Notes: a model not told the origin generated them from the sequence alone. Numbered from the stretch's first letter, positions 1 through 8,672 are shown. The stretch: 64,000 bases of DNA from JBLZUR01 sp048565625 (GCF_048565625.1 NZ_JBLZUR010000002.1:1240001-1304000); one strand, 5' to 3'. Program-made: numbers and translations.

Positions 1-815
1 GTGTCGAAGGGGAAGGTCCAGACGTAGAGCCGCTTGGCGGTAAAAGCGTGAGTTTCGCCGTCCGCGCCCGTGACCTTCCAGTCCATGCCCTTCAGGGTCA
101 TGCCGTCATCTTCGTAGATGTTGCGATCTTCGATCTTCGTGACCGGAGTCCAGCGCCCATCCCGCCCGATCATGCGGATATATGCGTGCTGCCCATCGAC
201 CGAGGTGCCGTGCGTGGAGACGATCGAAAGACCGTTGTCGAAGATCGGCCATGCCAGCCGATAGTGACGGATGAAGTCCCAGTTGCGCGGGCCAACGGCG
301 ATGTCGCGGAAGCCTTTGCCGTCGATGTTCAGAACGGTGCCGTCGCGCAGGCGAATCGTGCCGGTGACCGCGCAGGTGCCCTCCATGTGAACATGCGCGA
401 TTTCCTTCGCAAAACCGTCATCCTCGCCGTTCTGGGTCAGGTCGATCGCGTCCTGCATCGGCAGGATCTCGTTCCATTCCAAATCGACGGCGAAGTCCTG
501 ATGCTCGAACTCCACCTTTGCCCGCTGCAGCCGCTCCAGCGAGGTGATGCGGATGCCCGCCACCTCCAGCCCGTCCGCGATCCGCTTTTCAGTGTAGGGC
601 AGGTTCATGTTGATCCGCGTGAACAGCGGCTTGCCGTCGCGGAAGAAGGCGAACCAGCAGTTCGTCTCACGCTGATTTTCGAGAATACCCACTCGAATGA
701 AGCAGCCGGTCTTCTCAGCGGGATCGTAGAAGTTGAAGTAGACGCTCTGGTTCCAGCGCGGGTGATCGCTTGCCGGGCAGTAGCCTTCGGGGTCGAGATT
801 GGTGCTTCTGCTCAT
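1..815 (-). CDS. DUF7064-like protein, partial (runs off left edge)
   Basis: At least 271 residues are visible from an ATG at 815; the 3' end lies outside the window. The chain is rich in beta-strand-like segments and contains GKGFRDIAVGPRNW near residues 164-177. This resembles the RDHSWGPRxW signature I associate with DUF7064/DUF7065 (CrtC/AttH-like, lipocalin-type) proteins found in sphingomonad and actinobacterial degradation clusters, but the His-Ser-Trp of that signature reads Ile-Ala-Val here. It lies 9 bases downstream of the monooxygenase stop, so the two are probably one transcript. The biochemical role of the family is not established; a part in handling a hydrophobic substrate is inference from context. 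Confidence 0.7.
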   Translation of the reverse strand, partial: MSRSTNLDPEGYCPASDHPRWNQSVYFNFYDPAEKTGCFIRVGILENQRETNCWFAFFRDGKPLFTRINMNLPYTEKRIADGLEVAGIRITSLERLQRAKVEFEHQDFAVDLEWNEILPMQDAIDLTQNGEDDGFAKEIAHVHMEGTCAVTGTIRLRDGTVLNIDGKGFRDIAVGPRNWDFIRHYRLAWPIFDNGLSIVSTHGTSVDGQHAYIRMIGRDGRWTPVTKIEDRNIYEDDGMTLKGMDWKVTGADGETHAFTAKRLYVWTFPFD

Positions 816-824
816 TGCAAATCC

Positions 825-2459
825 TCAGCGCCCGGTGACGTGCTTCAGTAGTCCGTCGATATCGTCCGGCAGGGCATCGCCGCGCCAGGCGACATGCTGA
901 TCGGGCCGAACGAGGATCAGGTTGCGTTCGTAGAGATCGCGGAGGTCGGGCCGCCCGAGCCGCAGCACGTCGAGTGGAACGCCGAGCGCCTGCGCCGCGC
1001 TCTCGATCGCGGCCGTATCGGCATCATCGATCACGACGAGCGTGAACCAGAGGCCGAGCTTGTCGTGGATCGATACGCCATCCTCAAGGAAGATGTGCGG
1101 CAGGCGCGCGCCCGGCCAGGTGGTCGGATGGTAGGTGAGGGGATCGATCTCGGGCGGGTTCGCCTCCGCGCAGATGACGGGCGACTTATCGTAACGATAG
1201 CCGAACTCGACGCCCCAGCTCTCGTTCTCCGCATTGCCGAGCGCCTCGATCTTGCGCCCGGCCTCGGCCCGGCGCGCATCGGCCTCCGGCCCTTCGCCGA
1301 GGAGATCGCCGGCCTGCGCATAGACCTCACCGATTTGCAGGCGGACGCCCATATGGCGGCGCGATGCTTCGAGGTGCCACCATGCGGTCGGCAGACGCTC
1401 CGCCTCATAGCCGTCGAGCAGCTTGTTGCCGCCCCAGCCGAGTACGTTTGCCGCCAGCACCCAAGAGAGGGCCGCCGCATCGGCGATGCCCGAGTTCATG
1501 CCGTAGCCGCCGGTCGGGATGTACTGGTGCGCGCTGTCGCCGGCGAGAAGCGCGCGGCCCGCGCGGTAACGCTGCGCAACCACGAAGTTCGCGGTCCAGG
1601 GGTTCGCCTGAAGAATCTCGTAGTCGAACTTCTGCCCGACCCAGCCTTCAAGCACGTCTTCCGGCCGCATGTCCTCGACACCGAGACCGGGGATCAGCCA
1701 GGCCTGCAGCGTGTAGATGTCATGATCGTTCTGGGCGATGATGGTGCCGCGGTCGCTCTGCAGATGATAGACCGGGCCCCAGCGCTGCAGCACGTCCCGC
1801 GCGTGGGTGCGGAAATGGACCATATGCGCGCCCGCCACCGCCATGTCGCCGTCCAGCTCGATCCCGAGCGCGCGGCGGACGCGGCTGCCGCCACCGTCGC
1901 AACCGGCGAGATATTGGCAGCGAACGGTTTCCGTCTCGCCGGTCGCGGAATCGCTGATCTCGAGGGTCACGCCATCGGTGTCCTGTGAGACGATCCGCTC
2001 GAACTTGGTGCCGAACCGGACGTCGATCAGCGGGTTGTCGTCGATCGCCTTCTTGAGCACCGGCTCGATCTGGACCTGGCTGACGCGCAGCGGGGCCTCG
2101 CTCGCGTGATGTCCGTCGTTCTCGCGACGGATGATCTCGGTCTTCTCGCTCGCGGACGGATAGACGAAGCGGTGCAGTTCGTGCCCGGCCAGCGTCGTGA
2201 TCCACAGGATGTCGAAGCGGTTCTCACGCGGGACGCCGGCGTCCCGCAGCTGCTCCGTCAGGCCGAGCCGCTTGAACAGCTCCATACTGCGCGCATTGGT
2301 CAGGTCCATCTTCGGATGGCGCGTCGTGGTTGGGTTGCGCTCCGCAAGGATCGACCGGACGCCGTAACGGGCCAGGTTGAGCGCCAGCGTCATGCCGACA
2401 GGTCCGCCACCCGCGATAAACACGGGCGTTTCGAGTATGTTGCCCATTCCGCTATCCAT
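825..2459 (-). CDS. FAD-dependent aromatic-ring monooxygenase (PheA/TfdB/MhpA type)
   Basis: 544 residues, a normal length for single-component class A flavin hydroxylases. The N-terminal Rossmann motif GGGPVGM lies at about residues 17-23, the DG motif CDGGGSRVR near 185-195 and the second FAD motif LLAGDSAH near 303-312, followed by a helix with GGYGMNSGIADA. Such enzymes use NAD(P)H and O2 to hydroxylate phenolic or related rings, and some relatives act as Baeyer-Villiger-like oxygenases. It is transcribed away from tetR and toward the DUF7064-like gene. A candidate operator lies about 70 bases upstream of the start. The ATG at 2459 follows GAGAGAG closely; an ATG at 2447 is also possible. 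Confidence 0.9.
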   Translation of the reverse strand: MDSGMGNILETPVFIAGGGPVGMTLALNLARYGVRSILAERNPTTTRHPKMDLTNARSMELFKRLGLTEQLRDAGVPRENRFDILWITTLAGHELHRFVYPSASEKTEIIRRENDGHHASEAPLRVSQVQIEPVLKKAIDDNPLIDVRFGTKFERIVSQDTDGVTLEISDSATGETETVRCQYLAGCDGGGSRVRRALGIELDGDMAVAGAHMVHFRTHARDVLQRWGPVYHLQSDRGTIIAQNDHDIYTLQAWLIPGLGVEDMRPEDVLEGWVGQKFDYEILQANPWTANFVVAQRYRAGRALLAGDSAHQYIPTGGYGMNSGIADAAALSWVLAANVLGWGGNKLLDGYEAERLPTAWWHLEASRRHMGVRLQIGEVYAQAGDLLGEGPEADARRAEAGRKIEALGNAENESWGVEFGYRYDKSPVICAEANPPEIDPLTYHPTTWPGARLPHIFLEDGVSIHDKLGLWFTLVVIDDADTAAIESAAQALGVPLDVLRLGRPDLRDLYERNLILVRPDQHVAWRGDALPDDIDGLLKHVTGR

Positions 2460-2524
2460 CTCTCTCGACTTCTTGGTCGATTCCCCGTGTCCCTGGCCGG
2501 GCCGGGGATCCCCCTGAACGATTA

Positions 2525-2540
2525 TGAACCAGATGGTCAG
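2525..2540. promoter_or_regulatory. Candidate TetR operator, copy 1
   Basis: TGAACCAGATGGTCAG lies between the divergent monooxygenase and tetR genes. It is built on the inverted half-sites ACCA-N2-TGGT. The reverse strand of 3432-3447 reads TAAACCATTTGGTCAA, so AACCANNTGGTCA is shared in opposite orientation by the two intergenic regions flanking tetR. TetR-family proteins bind short palindromes of this kind near their own gene. The assignment to this regulator is inference. Confidence 0.5.
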
Positions 2541-2664
2541 TTGTCTGCGCGATCATCCGCGGCTCGTCAAGCGCTTTACGGCTTTCCCGCATGGGTGATT
2601 CGTGTTGCGCGCCGTGGCGTTACGGGAAATAGATCTACGAACTTATCTTGCGGCAAGGAATGGC

Positions 2665-3408
2665 GTGTTGGTCACAAAGCAAGGCACTGACGCGAAAACC
2701 AAAGGAGCCAAAGCTCCGGCGCGCGGCGGCCGTTCGGCGGTGCGTCTGGTCGATGATGTCGACACGGGGGGCCCGGCCGCTTCGGAGATCGTGACCACGC
2801 GGCAAGGCAAGGTCCGGCGTGGCGACGAGGTCCGCGAGCGCATCCTGAAGGCGGCCCTGGAATGCTTCGGCGCCTTCGGTTTCGAGGGAACCTCCACACG
2901 CGCCGTGGCTGAGCGCGCGGAGGTGACGCATACGCTCGTCCTCTACCACTTTCAGTCGAAAGATCAGTTGTGGATCGCCACGATGGATGCGGCGCTCACG
3001 CAATATGCGGAGGCGATCAAGCACAATCTTGAGGCGAGCGCCGGGCGTACCGCGCGCGATACGCTTGCGACCTTCATCGACCAGTTCGTGCGTATGTCCG
3101 CCCGTCAGCCGCAGATCCATCGCATCCTGACCGCGGAGGGAAACCAGCAGACGCACCGGTTGGAGTGGATCGTCGAGAATTTCATTCGCTGGCACTTCAC
3201 GCTTGTCCGTGACCTGATCCGTCGTGGTCAGGCCGAGGGGACGGTCCGCGAATGCGATCCGGCGCGGCTCTACTATCTGATCATCGGTGCGGGCGGCACG
3301 CTGTTCACGCTGTCGACCGAATACAAGGCGATGACGAACCGCGACGTATTCTCGGAGGTCGAAATTCTGCGGAATATCGCCTTCATCTACGAAATCGTGT
3401 TCACCTGA
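2665..3408 (+). CDS. TetR/AcrR family transcriptional regulator
   Basis: 247 residues from GTG 2665, chosen because AAGGA at 2655-2659 is well spaced; a GTG at 2602 would add 21 residues without a ribosome site. After a basic, disordered-looking 50-residue N-terminus comes the TetR helix-turn-helix at about residues 55-105, with GFEGTSTRAVAERAEVTHTL and LYHFQSKDQLW typical of the family. The helical C-terminal ligand domain is present to the end. It is encoded divergently from the monooxygenase and ahead of the dioxygenase/SDR run, so it probably controls both, most likely as a repressor released by a pathway compound. Candidate operators lie at 2525-2540 and 3432-3447. Confidence 0.92.
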   Translation: MLVTKQGTDAKTKGAKAPARGGRSAVRLVDDVDTGGPAASEIVTTRQGKVRRGDEVRERILKAALECFGAFGFEGTSTRAVAERAEVTHTLVLYHFQSKDQLWIATMDAALTQYAEAIKHNLEASAGRTARDTLATFIDQFVRMSARQPQIHRILTAEGNQQTHRLEWIVENFIRWHFTLVRDLIRRGQAEGTVRECDPARLYYLIIGAGGTLFTLSTEYKAMTNRDVFSEVEILRNIAFIYEIVFT

Positions 3409-3431
3409 AAGGGCGCAGGCTTCACGTCTCT

Positions 3432-3447
3432 CTTGACCAAATGGTTT
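3432..3447. promoter_or_regulatory. Candidate TetR operator, copy 2
   Basis: TTGACCAAATGGTTTA, whose reverse complement TAAACCATTTGGTCAA shares AACCANNTGGTCA with 2525-2540. It lies about 95 bases upstream of the dioxygenase start in the 134-base gap after tetR, where the promoter of the plus-strand catabolic operon would be expected. Confidence 0.5.
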
Positions 3448-3542
3448 AGGCGACGCATCCTCATATCGACGCCGGGCAGGGCGCCCGGATGACACTCGAC
3501 GTGCTCCGGCGCGGCCGAGCCTTAGAATAAGTCGGAGGGTGC

Positions 3543-4139
3543 ATGTCGGTCGAAACTGCCGAGCGGAGCGACGCTCAAGCCAAGGTGATCTCACCGGAGA
3601 GGCTGGCCCATTTCGTGGTCCGCACCTCCAAGTTCGAGGAGCTGGTCAACTGGTATCAGACGGTGCTGGGAGCGGTGCCGGCGTTCAAGAACGACATCCT
3701 GGCGTTCCTGTCCTATGACGAGGAGCACCACCGCGTTGCTATCCTGAACGTCCCCGATCTCAAGCCGCAGCCGGACGGCGTCGCGGGCGTCCACCATAAC
3801 GCCTTCACCTACGCATCGCTCGCGGACCTGATGGCGACCTATGAGCGGCTGCGCGACCTGGGCATCAAGCCGGTGTTCCCGATCAATCACGGGCCGACCA
3901 CGTCGATGTATTATGCCGATCCCGACGGCAATCAGATCGAGCTGCAGGTCGACAACTATCCCACGGTCGAAGAAGCGACCGAGTTCTTCTATTCTGAGGC
4001 CTTCGCCGAGAACCCGATCGGCGTCGAGTTCGATCCGGAGGATCTTCTCCGCCGCCTGAAGGCAGGTGAGCCGGAAGCCGACCTCAAGCGCCGGCCGGAT
4101 ATCGGCAAGCGCGGCCTCGCCGACATCAAGCTGCGGTGA
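3543..4139 (+). CDS. VOC-family dioxygenase-like protein (type I extradiol/glyoxalase fold)
   Basis: 198 residues, with a strong GGAGG at 3535-3539 ahead of the ATG. The candidate metal ligands of the vicinal oxygen chelate fold are the His of LAHFVV (about residue 22), a His of GVHHNAF (about 83) and the Glu of DGNQIELQVD (about 138). Biphenyl-2,3-diol 1,2-dioxygenase-type proteins with this layout cleave catecholic rings with Fe(II), but single-module VOC proteins can also be isomerases or lyases, so ring cleavage is inference. The stop overlaps the start of the next gene (GTGA), indicating translational coupling. The C-terminal 40 residues are charged and probably outside the fold. Confidence 0.82.
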   Translation: MSVETAERSDAQAKVISPERLAHFVVRTSKFEELVNWYQTVLGAVPAFKNDILAFLSYDEEHHRVAILNVPDLKPQPDGVAGVHHNAFTYASLADLMATYERLRDLGIKPVFPINHGPTTSMYYADPDGNQIELQVDNYPTVEEATEFFYSEAFAENPIGVEFDPEDLLRRLKAGEPEADLKRRPDIGKRGLADIKLR

Positions 4140-4573
4140 GCGACATGGTAAACACACTCTCCCTCGAGGACCGGATCGCCGCGACGGACGTGGTCGACCG
4201 CTTCTTCTGGCTGGTGGATAATGGTCGCGCGGCCGAGACTGCGGCCTTGTTCGCCAGCGACGGCAGCCTGACGTTCGGGCCGGGATCGCCGAAGCCTGGC
4301 ACTGTCTCCGGCGCCGATCTTGTGCCGGCAATGGCGGCGCGGCAGGCCCAGACCCACGTCACCACCCGGCACGTCGTCACGCATCCGCATGTCGAGGCGG
4401 GCGAGGACGGGTCGATCACGATCCATTCGCTCCTGACGCTGTACCGGTCCGAGGACGAGGGGCGCGACACTTATCCCACCTCCGTGGCGGACATTCTGGA
4501 CGTGCTCGTCCAAGAGGCCGGGGCGTGGCGGATCAAGACGCGAACGATCTCCCCGATCTTCAACCGGGCCTGA
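4136..4573 (+). CDS. NTF2/SnoaL-like (ketosteroid-isomerase fold) protein
   Basis: 145 residues starting at GTG 4136, which overlaps the previous stop; an ATG at 4145 is an alternative. The opening LEDRIAATDVVDRFFWLVDNGRAAETAALFASDGSLTFGPG (shown here only as a pattern: helix, then FWxxDxG, then LFAxDG) is the usual signature of SnoaL-like proteins of the NTF2 superfamily. The fold hosts small isomerases, dehydratases and cyclases acting on hydrophobic ring compounds. I see no decisive catalytic pair, so the reaction is unknown. Position within the catabolic operon suggests it acts on a pathway intermediate. Confidence 0.8.
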   Translation: MSDMVNTLSLEDRIAATDVVDRFFWLVDNGRAAETAALFASDGSLTFGPGSPKPGTVSGADLVPAMAARQAQTHVTTRHVVTHPHVEAGEDGSITIHSLLTLYRSEDEGRDTYPTSVADILDVLVQEAGAWRIKTRTISPIFNRA

Positions 4574-4641
4574 TCGGCTGACATCGTAAGACATCAAGCA
4601 CCGGCGCCGATCAGTGAGCGCCGGAACGAGGAGAGTTGCGC

Positions 4642-5391
4642 GTGGCAGGTAGGCTCCAAGGCAAGATCGCGATCATCACCGGCGGCGGCAGCGGTATCGG
4701 CGCGGCCCATGCGCGAGTCTTCGCCCGTGAAGGCGCGCGCGTCGCGGTTACCGACATCCGTCCGGCGGCAGGCGAGGCCATCGTCGCCGAGATCGTCTCG
4801 GCAGGCGGCGAGGCCATGTTCGTGGAACATGACGTCGCTTCGGAGGCGAGCTGGGCGGCGGCGGTGAACGCGGTGGTCGGGCGGTTCGGCGGGGTGACCA
4901 CCCTCGTCAACAATGCCGGCCTTAACCACATGCGCGGGGTCGAGGACGAGACGGTGGAGGGGTGGAACCACATCGTCTCGATCGACCAGATGGGCACCTG
5001 GCTGGGGATGCGGACGGTGATGCCCCATCTGCGCGCGAGTGGAAACGGCGCGATCGTCAACATCTCCTCGATCCTCGGGATCATGGCGACCGTGACCTGC
5101 CTGTCCTTTCACGCCGCGAAGGGGGCCGTCAGGATGATGAGCAAGGCCGCGGCGCAGGAATATGCCGCCCTCGGCGTGCGGGTGAATTCAATCTACCCGG
5201 GCATGATCGACACGCCGCAGCTGGATACGATGCTGCCGGATGAGCGCGAGATGATCCGCACCTCCATCCCGATGAAGCGCATCGGGATACCTGAGGAGGT
5301 CGCGAACTGCTCACTGTTCCTCTGCTCGGACGAGGCGAGCTACGTCACCGGCGCGGAGATCATCGTCGATGGCGGATTGCGGCCGGGCTGA
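4642..5391 (+). CDS. SDR family oxidoreductase with catalytic Tyr replaced by Phe
   Basis: 249 residues from GTG 4642, eight bases after GAGGAG; TTG 4636 is an alternative. The coenzyme motif TGGGSGIG is at residues 13-20, NNAG at 90-93, and the Ser of ISS at 143. The expected Tyr-x-x-x-Lys reads Phe156-His-Ala-Ala-Lys160: codon TTT at 5107-5109 stands where TAT/TAC would be expected. In classical SDRs this Tyr is the general acid/base, so ordinary alcohol oxidation should be lost or much reduced. The rest of the fold is intact, including the C-terminal YVTGAEIIVDGG. It may be a non-dehydrogenase SDR, a partner subunit, or a recently damaged enzyme. Confidence 0.88.
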   Translation: MAGRLQGKIAIITGGGSGIGAAHARVFAREGARVAVTDIRPAAGEAIVAEIVSAGGEAMFVEHDVASEASWAAAVNAVVGRFGGVTTLVNNAGLNHMRGVEDETVEGWNHIVSIDQMGTWLGMRTVMPHLRASGNGAIVNISSILGIMATVTCLSFHAAKGAVRMMSKAAAQEYAALGVRVNSIYPGMIDTPQLDTMLPDEREMIRTSIPMKRIGIPEEVANCSLFLCSDEASYVTGAEIIVDGGLRPG

Positions 5392-5435
5392 TCCCAGCCA
5401 CGCTAGAATACGGACTGATTCTTGTGGAGAGCGTT

Positions 5436-7097
5436 ATGCAGGCGGATGTGGTGGTTGTCGGATCGGGCGCTGCGGGGATGACGGCGGCGATCGTCGCTGC
5501 GCGCTCCGGCCTGAAAGTCGTGCTGCTGGAGGCGACGTCGGTGTTTGGCGGAACGACGGCCTTTTCGGGCGGCGGCGTGTGGATTCCCGCCAATCATCAT
5601 CAGCCGGAGCTCGGCGTCTCGGACACGAAGGAGGAAGCGCAGGCTTATCTGCAATCCGTCCTCGGCAACTTCTACGACGCGGAAAAGATCGAGACGTATC
5701 TCGACAAGGCACCGGAAATGTTGCGCTACATGGAGGCGAATACCGAAGTCCTCCTCGCCGCCAGCACGATTCCTGATTACTCGCCCGGCGCGCCCGGGTG
5801 GAAGACGGGACGGTGCCTGCTGACGGCCGACTATGATGGCGGGCGATTGGGTGCGGATTTCGAGCGGCTGCGTCCGCCGATCCCGGAAATGGGCCTGTTC
5901 CACAGCATGCAGGTCAGCCCCGCCGATGCCTACCGCCTGCAGCGGTGGAGCAGCGGCGTCGGCGAGGCGCTCTGGGCGCTCCGCCGCGTGGGCCGCTACG
6001 CGCTCGACCGCGTCAAGGGATCGCGGGGCAAGCACCTCGCGAACGGCAATGCGCTTGCGGGGCGCTTGCTGAAGTCTGCGCGGGATGCAGGCGTCGAACT
6101 GATCAACAACGCCCGCGCCCGCAGCCTGGTGACGGAGGGTGACCGGGTCACCGGTGTCACCTTCGAACGGAACGGCAAGGAGGAGGTCGCCTCCGCAGCG
6201 CGCGGCGTGGTGCTCGCGAGCGGCGGCTTCGGCGCGAATGCCGAGATGCGGCGCAAGTATGTCAAGCAGGCCGATGACGGCTGGTCGCTGCAGCCCGAGG
6301 GATCGCAGGGCGACGGCGTGAACATGGGCACGGCCGTGGGCGGCACCATCAACGAGACGAATGCGGCGAACGGCATCTGGGTGCCGGCTTCGGCGATGAA
6401 GCGCGATGACGGCACGCTCGCCAAGTTCCCCTCGCTCGCCTTCGACCGGCATTGCCCGGGGCAGATCATGGTGGATGCGCGGGACGGCAAGCGCTTTGTC
6501 GATGAAAGCTTCCACTACCAGAACTTCGGCGAGACGACGGCGGAGAAGGGCGTCACCAAGATCTGGCAGATCGCCGATAGCGAGGCTGTTTCCAAATACG
6601 GCCTCGGCATGGTCAAGCCCGCCCCGTTCAGCCCCAAGCCGTGGGTGAAGAAGGGCTATGTCTTCGAAGCGCCGACGATCGGCGCGCTGGCCGCCAAGAT
6701 CGGGCTCGATCCGGCAGCGTTGGAAAAGACTGTTGCCGACTTCAACGGCTATGCCGATGCGGGCAAGGATCCGGATTTCGGCCGCGGCGACAATTACTAT
6801 TCGGCCTTCATGGGGGATGCCACGCACAAGCCGAACCCGGCATTGGGCGCGCTGCGCAAGGCCCCGTTCTACGCGCTCGAAGTGCGGCCGAGCGACCTCA
6901 GCACGCTGGCCGGGCTCGACACCAACGCCAAGGCGCAGGTGGTCGGCAAGGACGGCAATCCGATCCCCGGCCTCTATGCGGCGGGGCTCGACAACAACAC
7001 GATCATGCGCGGGCGTTATCCGGGCGGCGGCTCCAGCCTGGGGCCGGCGATGACCTTCGGCTACATCGCCGCGCGGCATCTGGCGGAGGCGGCGTGA
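5436..7097 (+). CDS. FAD-dependent 3-ketosteroid-delta1-dehydrogenase-like oxidoreductase
   Basis: 553 residues from ATG 5436, six bases after GGAG; GTG 5424 is also in frame. The FAD Rossmann motif VVGSGAAGM opens the protein and is followed by GGTTAFSGGGVWIP. The C-terminus carries RYPGGGSSLGPAMTFGYIAA, the pattern of KstD and related fumarate-reductase-type flavoproteins, where a Tyr-Pro-Gly segment sits at the active site. KstD enzymes introduce a double bond next to a ring ketone. Relatives include other FAD-binding dehydrogenases, so the steroid substrate is not proven. The stop overlaps the next ATG by one base. Confidence 0.85.
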   Translation: MQADVVVVGSGAAGMTAAIVAARSGLKVVLLEATSVFGGTTAFSGGGVWIPANHHQPELGVSDTKEEAQAYLQSVLGNFYDAEKIETYLDKAPEMLRYMEANTEVLLAASTIPDYSPGAPGWKTGRCLLTADYDGGRLGADFERLRPPIPEMGLFHSMQVSPADAYRLQRWSSGVGEALWALRRVGRYALDRVKGSRGKHLANGNALAGRLLKSARDAGVELINNARARSLVTEGDRVTGVTFERNGKEEVASAARGVVLASGGFGANAEMRRKYVKQADDGWSLQPEGSQGDGVNMGTAVGGTINETNAANGIWVPASAMKRDDGTLAKFPSLAFDRHCPGQIMVDARDGKRFVDESFHYQNFGETTAEKGVTKIWQIADSEAVSKYGLGMVKPAPFSPKPWVKKGYVFEAPTIGALAAKIGLDPAALEKTVADFNGYADAGKDPDFGRGDNYYSAFMGDATHKPNPALGALRKAPFYALEVRPSDLSTLAGLDTNAKAQVVGKDGNPIPGLYAAGLDNNTIMRGRYPGGGSSLGPAMTFGYIAARHLAEAA

Positions 7098-7864
7098 TGG
7101 CGGGTTTCTTCGATCTTTCGGGCAAGGTGGCGGTGGTCACCGGCGGTGCGTCCGGCATCGGCGCGGCGATCGCCCAGCGCTTGCGCAAGGCGGGCGCGGC
7201 CGTCGTCATCGCTGACCTGACCGATGCCGCAGCGCAAGCCGCTGAATGGGACTGCGACTTCCGCCGGACCGATGTCTCGCAGGAGGCGGAGATCGCGGCC
7301 TTGCTGGACCATGCGGTCGAGAAACATGGTCGCCTCGACATCCTCGTCAGCAATGCCGCTGTCGCCAATGTGCACGAAATCGCCTCGGCCGATCTCGCGC
7401 GGGCCGAGCGCTATTTTCAGGTCAATTCATTGAGCGCGCTTTCCGGCATCCGCGAGGCGGCGAAGCGGATGGAGGCCGGGGGATCGATCATCAACACCGC
7501 GTCGCTCTCGGGTATTCGCGGAACACCCGGCTGGGGCGAATACGCTATGTCTAAAGCGGCGGTGGTCGCCGCTACCCAGACGGCGGCGATCGAACTCGGC
7601 CCGCGTGGGATTCGGGTCAACGCCGTCTGCCCCGGCGGGGTGCGCACGCCGTTGGCGGTGGCGGTCAATGGCGATGCGCTCGACAAGGCGATGAAGGTGC
7701 TGTCGCCGCTCGGGCGCATCGGCGAGCCCGACGAGATCGCCGCAATGGTCCATTTCCTGGCGAGCGACGATGCCAGCTACGTCACCGGCCAGGCCTATCT
7801 GGTGGATGGCGGCTGGAGCATCGGGACGACGGTCGCCACGATCGGCCTCGCGCTCGGCCAGTAA
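7097..7864 (+). CDS. SDR family oxidoreductase (second of three)
   Basis: 255 residues. The ATG at 7097 shares its A with the previous TGA stop. Coenzyme motif TGGASGIG at residues 15-22, NAAV at 86-89, and an intact catalytic set Ser136, Tyr149, Lys153 (YAMSK). The C-terminus YVTGQAYLVDGGW is the usual SDR ending. An Asp near residue 40 (VVIADL) after the second beta strand favours NAD(H) over NADP(H). It probably oxidises or reduces a hydroxyl/ketone of a pathway intermediate, coupled with the flavoprotein encoded immediately upstream. Confidence 0.92.
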   Translation: MAGFFDLSGKVAVVTGGASGIGAAIAQRLRKAGAAVVIADLTDAAAQAAEWDCDFRRTDVSQEAEIAALLDHAVEKHGRLDILVSNAAVANVHEIASADLARAERYFQVNSLSALSGIREAAKRMEAGGSIINTASLSGIRGTPGWGEYAMSKAAVVAATQTAAIELGPRGIRVNAVCPGGVRTPLAVAVNGDALDKAMKVLSPLGRIGEPDEIAAMVHFLASDDASYVTGQAYLVDGGWSIGTTVATIGLALGQ

Positions 7865-7888
7865 TCAAACAAGACAAGGGAGAGGATC

Positions 7889-8653
7889 ATGGCGGGTTTC
7901 GACAAGCTGTCGATGACGCACAAGGTGGTGCTGATCACCGGCGGCGCAAAGGGCATGGGGGCCGCCCATTCGCGGTTGATCGCCTCGCGGGGAGGGACCG
8001 TGATCCTGACCGATGTCGACGCGGGGGGCGAAGAAACGGCGGCGTCGATCCGGGCAGACGGCGGTCAGGCGGAGTTCCTGCGACATGACGTCACGTCCGA
8101 GGCGAAGTGGACGTCGATCATCGAGCAGGTGACGGCGAAGCACGGCCGCATCGACGGGCTGGTGAACAATGCCGGCGTGGCGGTCGTGAAATCCGTCGAA
8201 GAGACGACCGTCGAGGATTACGAGTTCGTCTTCGGCGTGAACTTCAAGGCGGTGTTCCTCGGCTGTCGCGCGGTACTGCCGGCGATGAAGGCGGCGGGCG
8301 GGTCCATCGTCAATGTCGGCTCGGCAAGTGCGATGAAGGCGCTGTTCCCGCAGCTTTCGATGTATTCGGCGAGCAAGTCGGCGGTGCGCATGTTCACCAA
8401 GGTCTGCGCCTGGGACTATCGCCAGTATAACATCCGGGTGAACGCGCTTCACCCCGGCCTTGTCGAGACCTCGCTCAACGCGGAGAGCCTCAAGGATCCG
8501 GAGACCCGCCGGATGATGATGGGCACCACGATGTTCGATCGCGCCGGCCTGCCGGAGGAAGAGGCCGAGATGGTGGCGTTCCTCTGTTCCGACGCGGCGT
8601 CCTATATCACCGGTGCCGACATGCTCGTGGATGGCGGCTGGACCGCCAACTGA
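7889..8653 (+). CDS. SDR family oxidoreductase (third of three)
   Basis: 254 residues, ATG preceded by GGGAGAGG. Coenzyme motif TGGAKGMG at residues 17-24, NNAG at 93-96, Ser145/Ser147, Tyr159 and Lys163 (YSASK). Asp at the end of strand 2 (LTDVD) favours NAD(H). It resembles hydroxysteroid and cyclic-alcohol dehydrogenases of the classical SDR class. It closes the co-directional run that began with the VOC gene, 24 bases after the previous SDR, and converges on the ZIP gene with only 19 bases between stops. Confidence 0.92.
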   Translation: MAGFDKLSMTHKVVLITGGAKGMGAAHSRLIASRGGTVILTDVDAGGEETAASIRADGGQAEFLRHDVTSEAKWTSIIEQVTAKHGRIDGLVNNAGVAVVKSVEETTVEDYEFVFGVNFKAVFLGCRAVLPAMKAAGGSIVNVGSASAMKALFPQLSMYSASKSAVRMFTKVCAWDYRQYNIRVNALHPGLVETSLNAESLKDPETRRMMMGTTMFDRAGLPEEEAEMVAFLCSDAASYITGADMLVDGGWTAN

Positions 8654-8672
8654 TCGGTCCTCACGCCACAAA

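Noticed and set aside
48..851. 267-residue plus-strand frame at the left edge
   Set aside because: Opposite a minus-strand frame that stays open to the window edge, reads as a normal protein and is spaced 9 bases from the monooxygenase gene.
5403..7079. 558-residue minus-strand frame opposite the KstD-like gene
   Set aside because: Antisense shadow; the plus strand has FAD motifs and a ribosome site.
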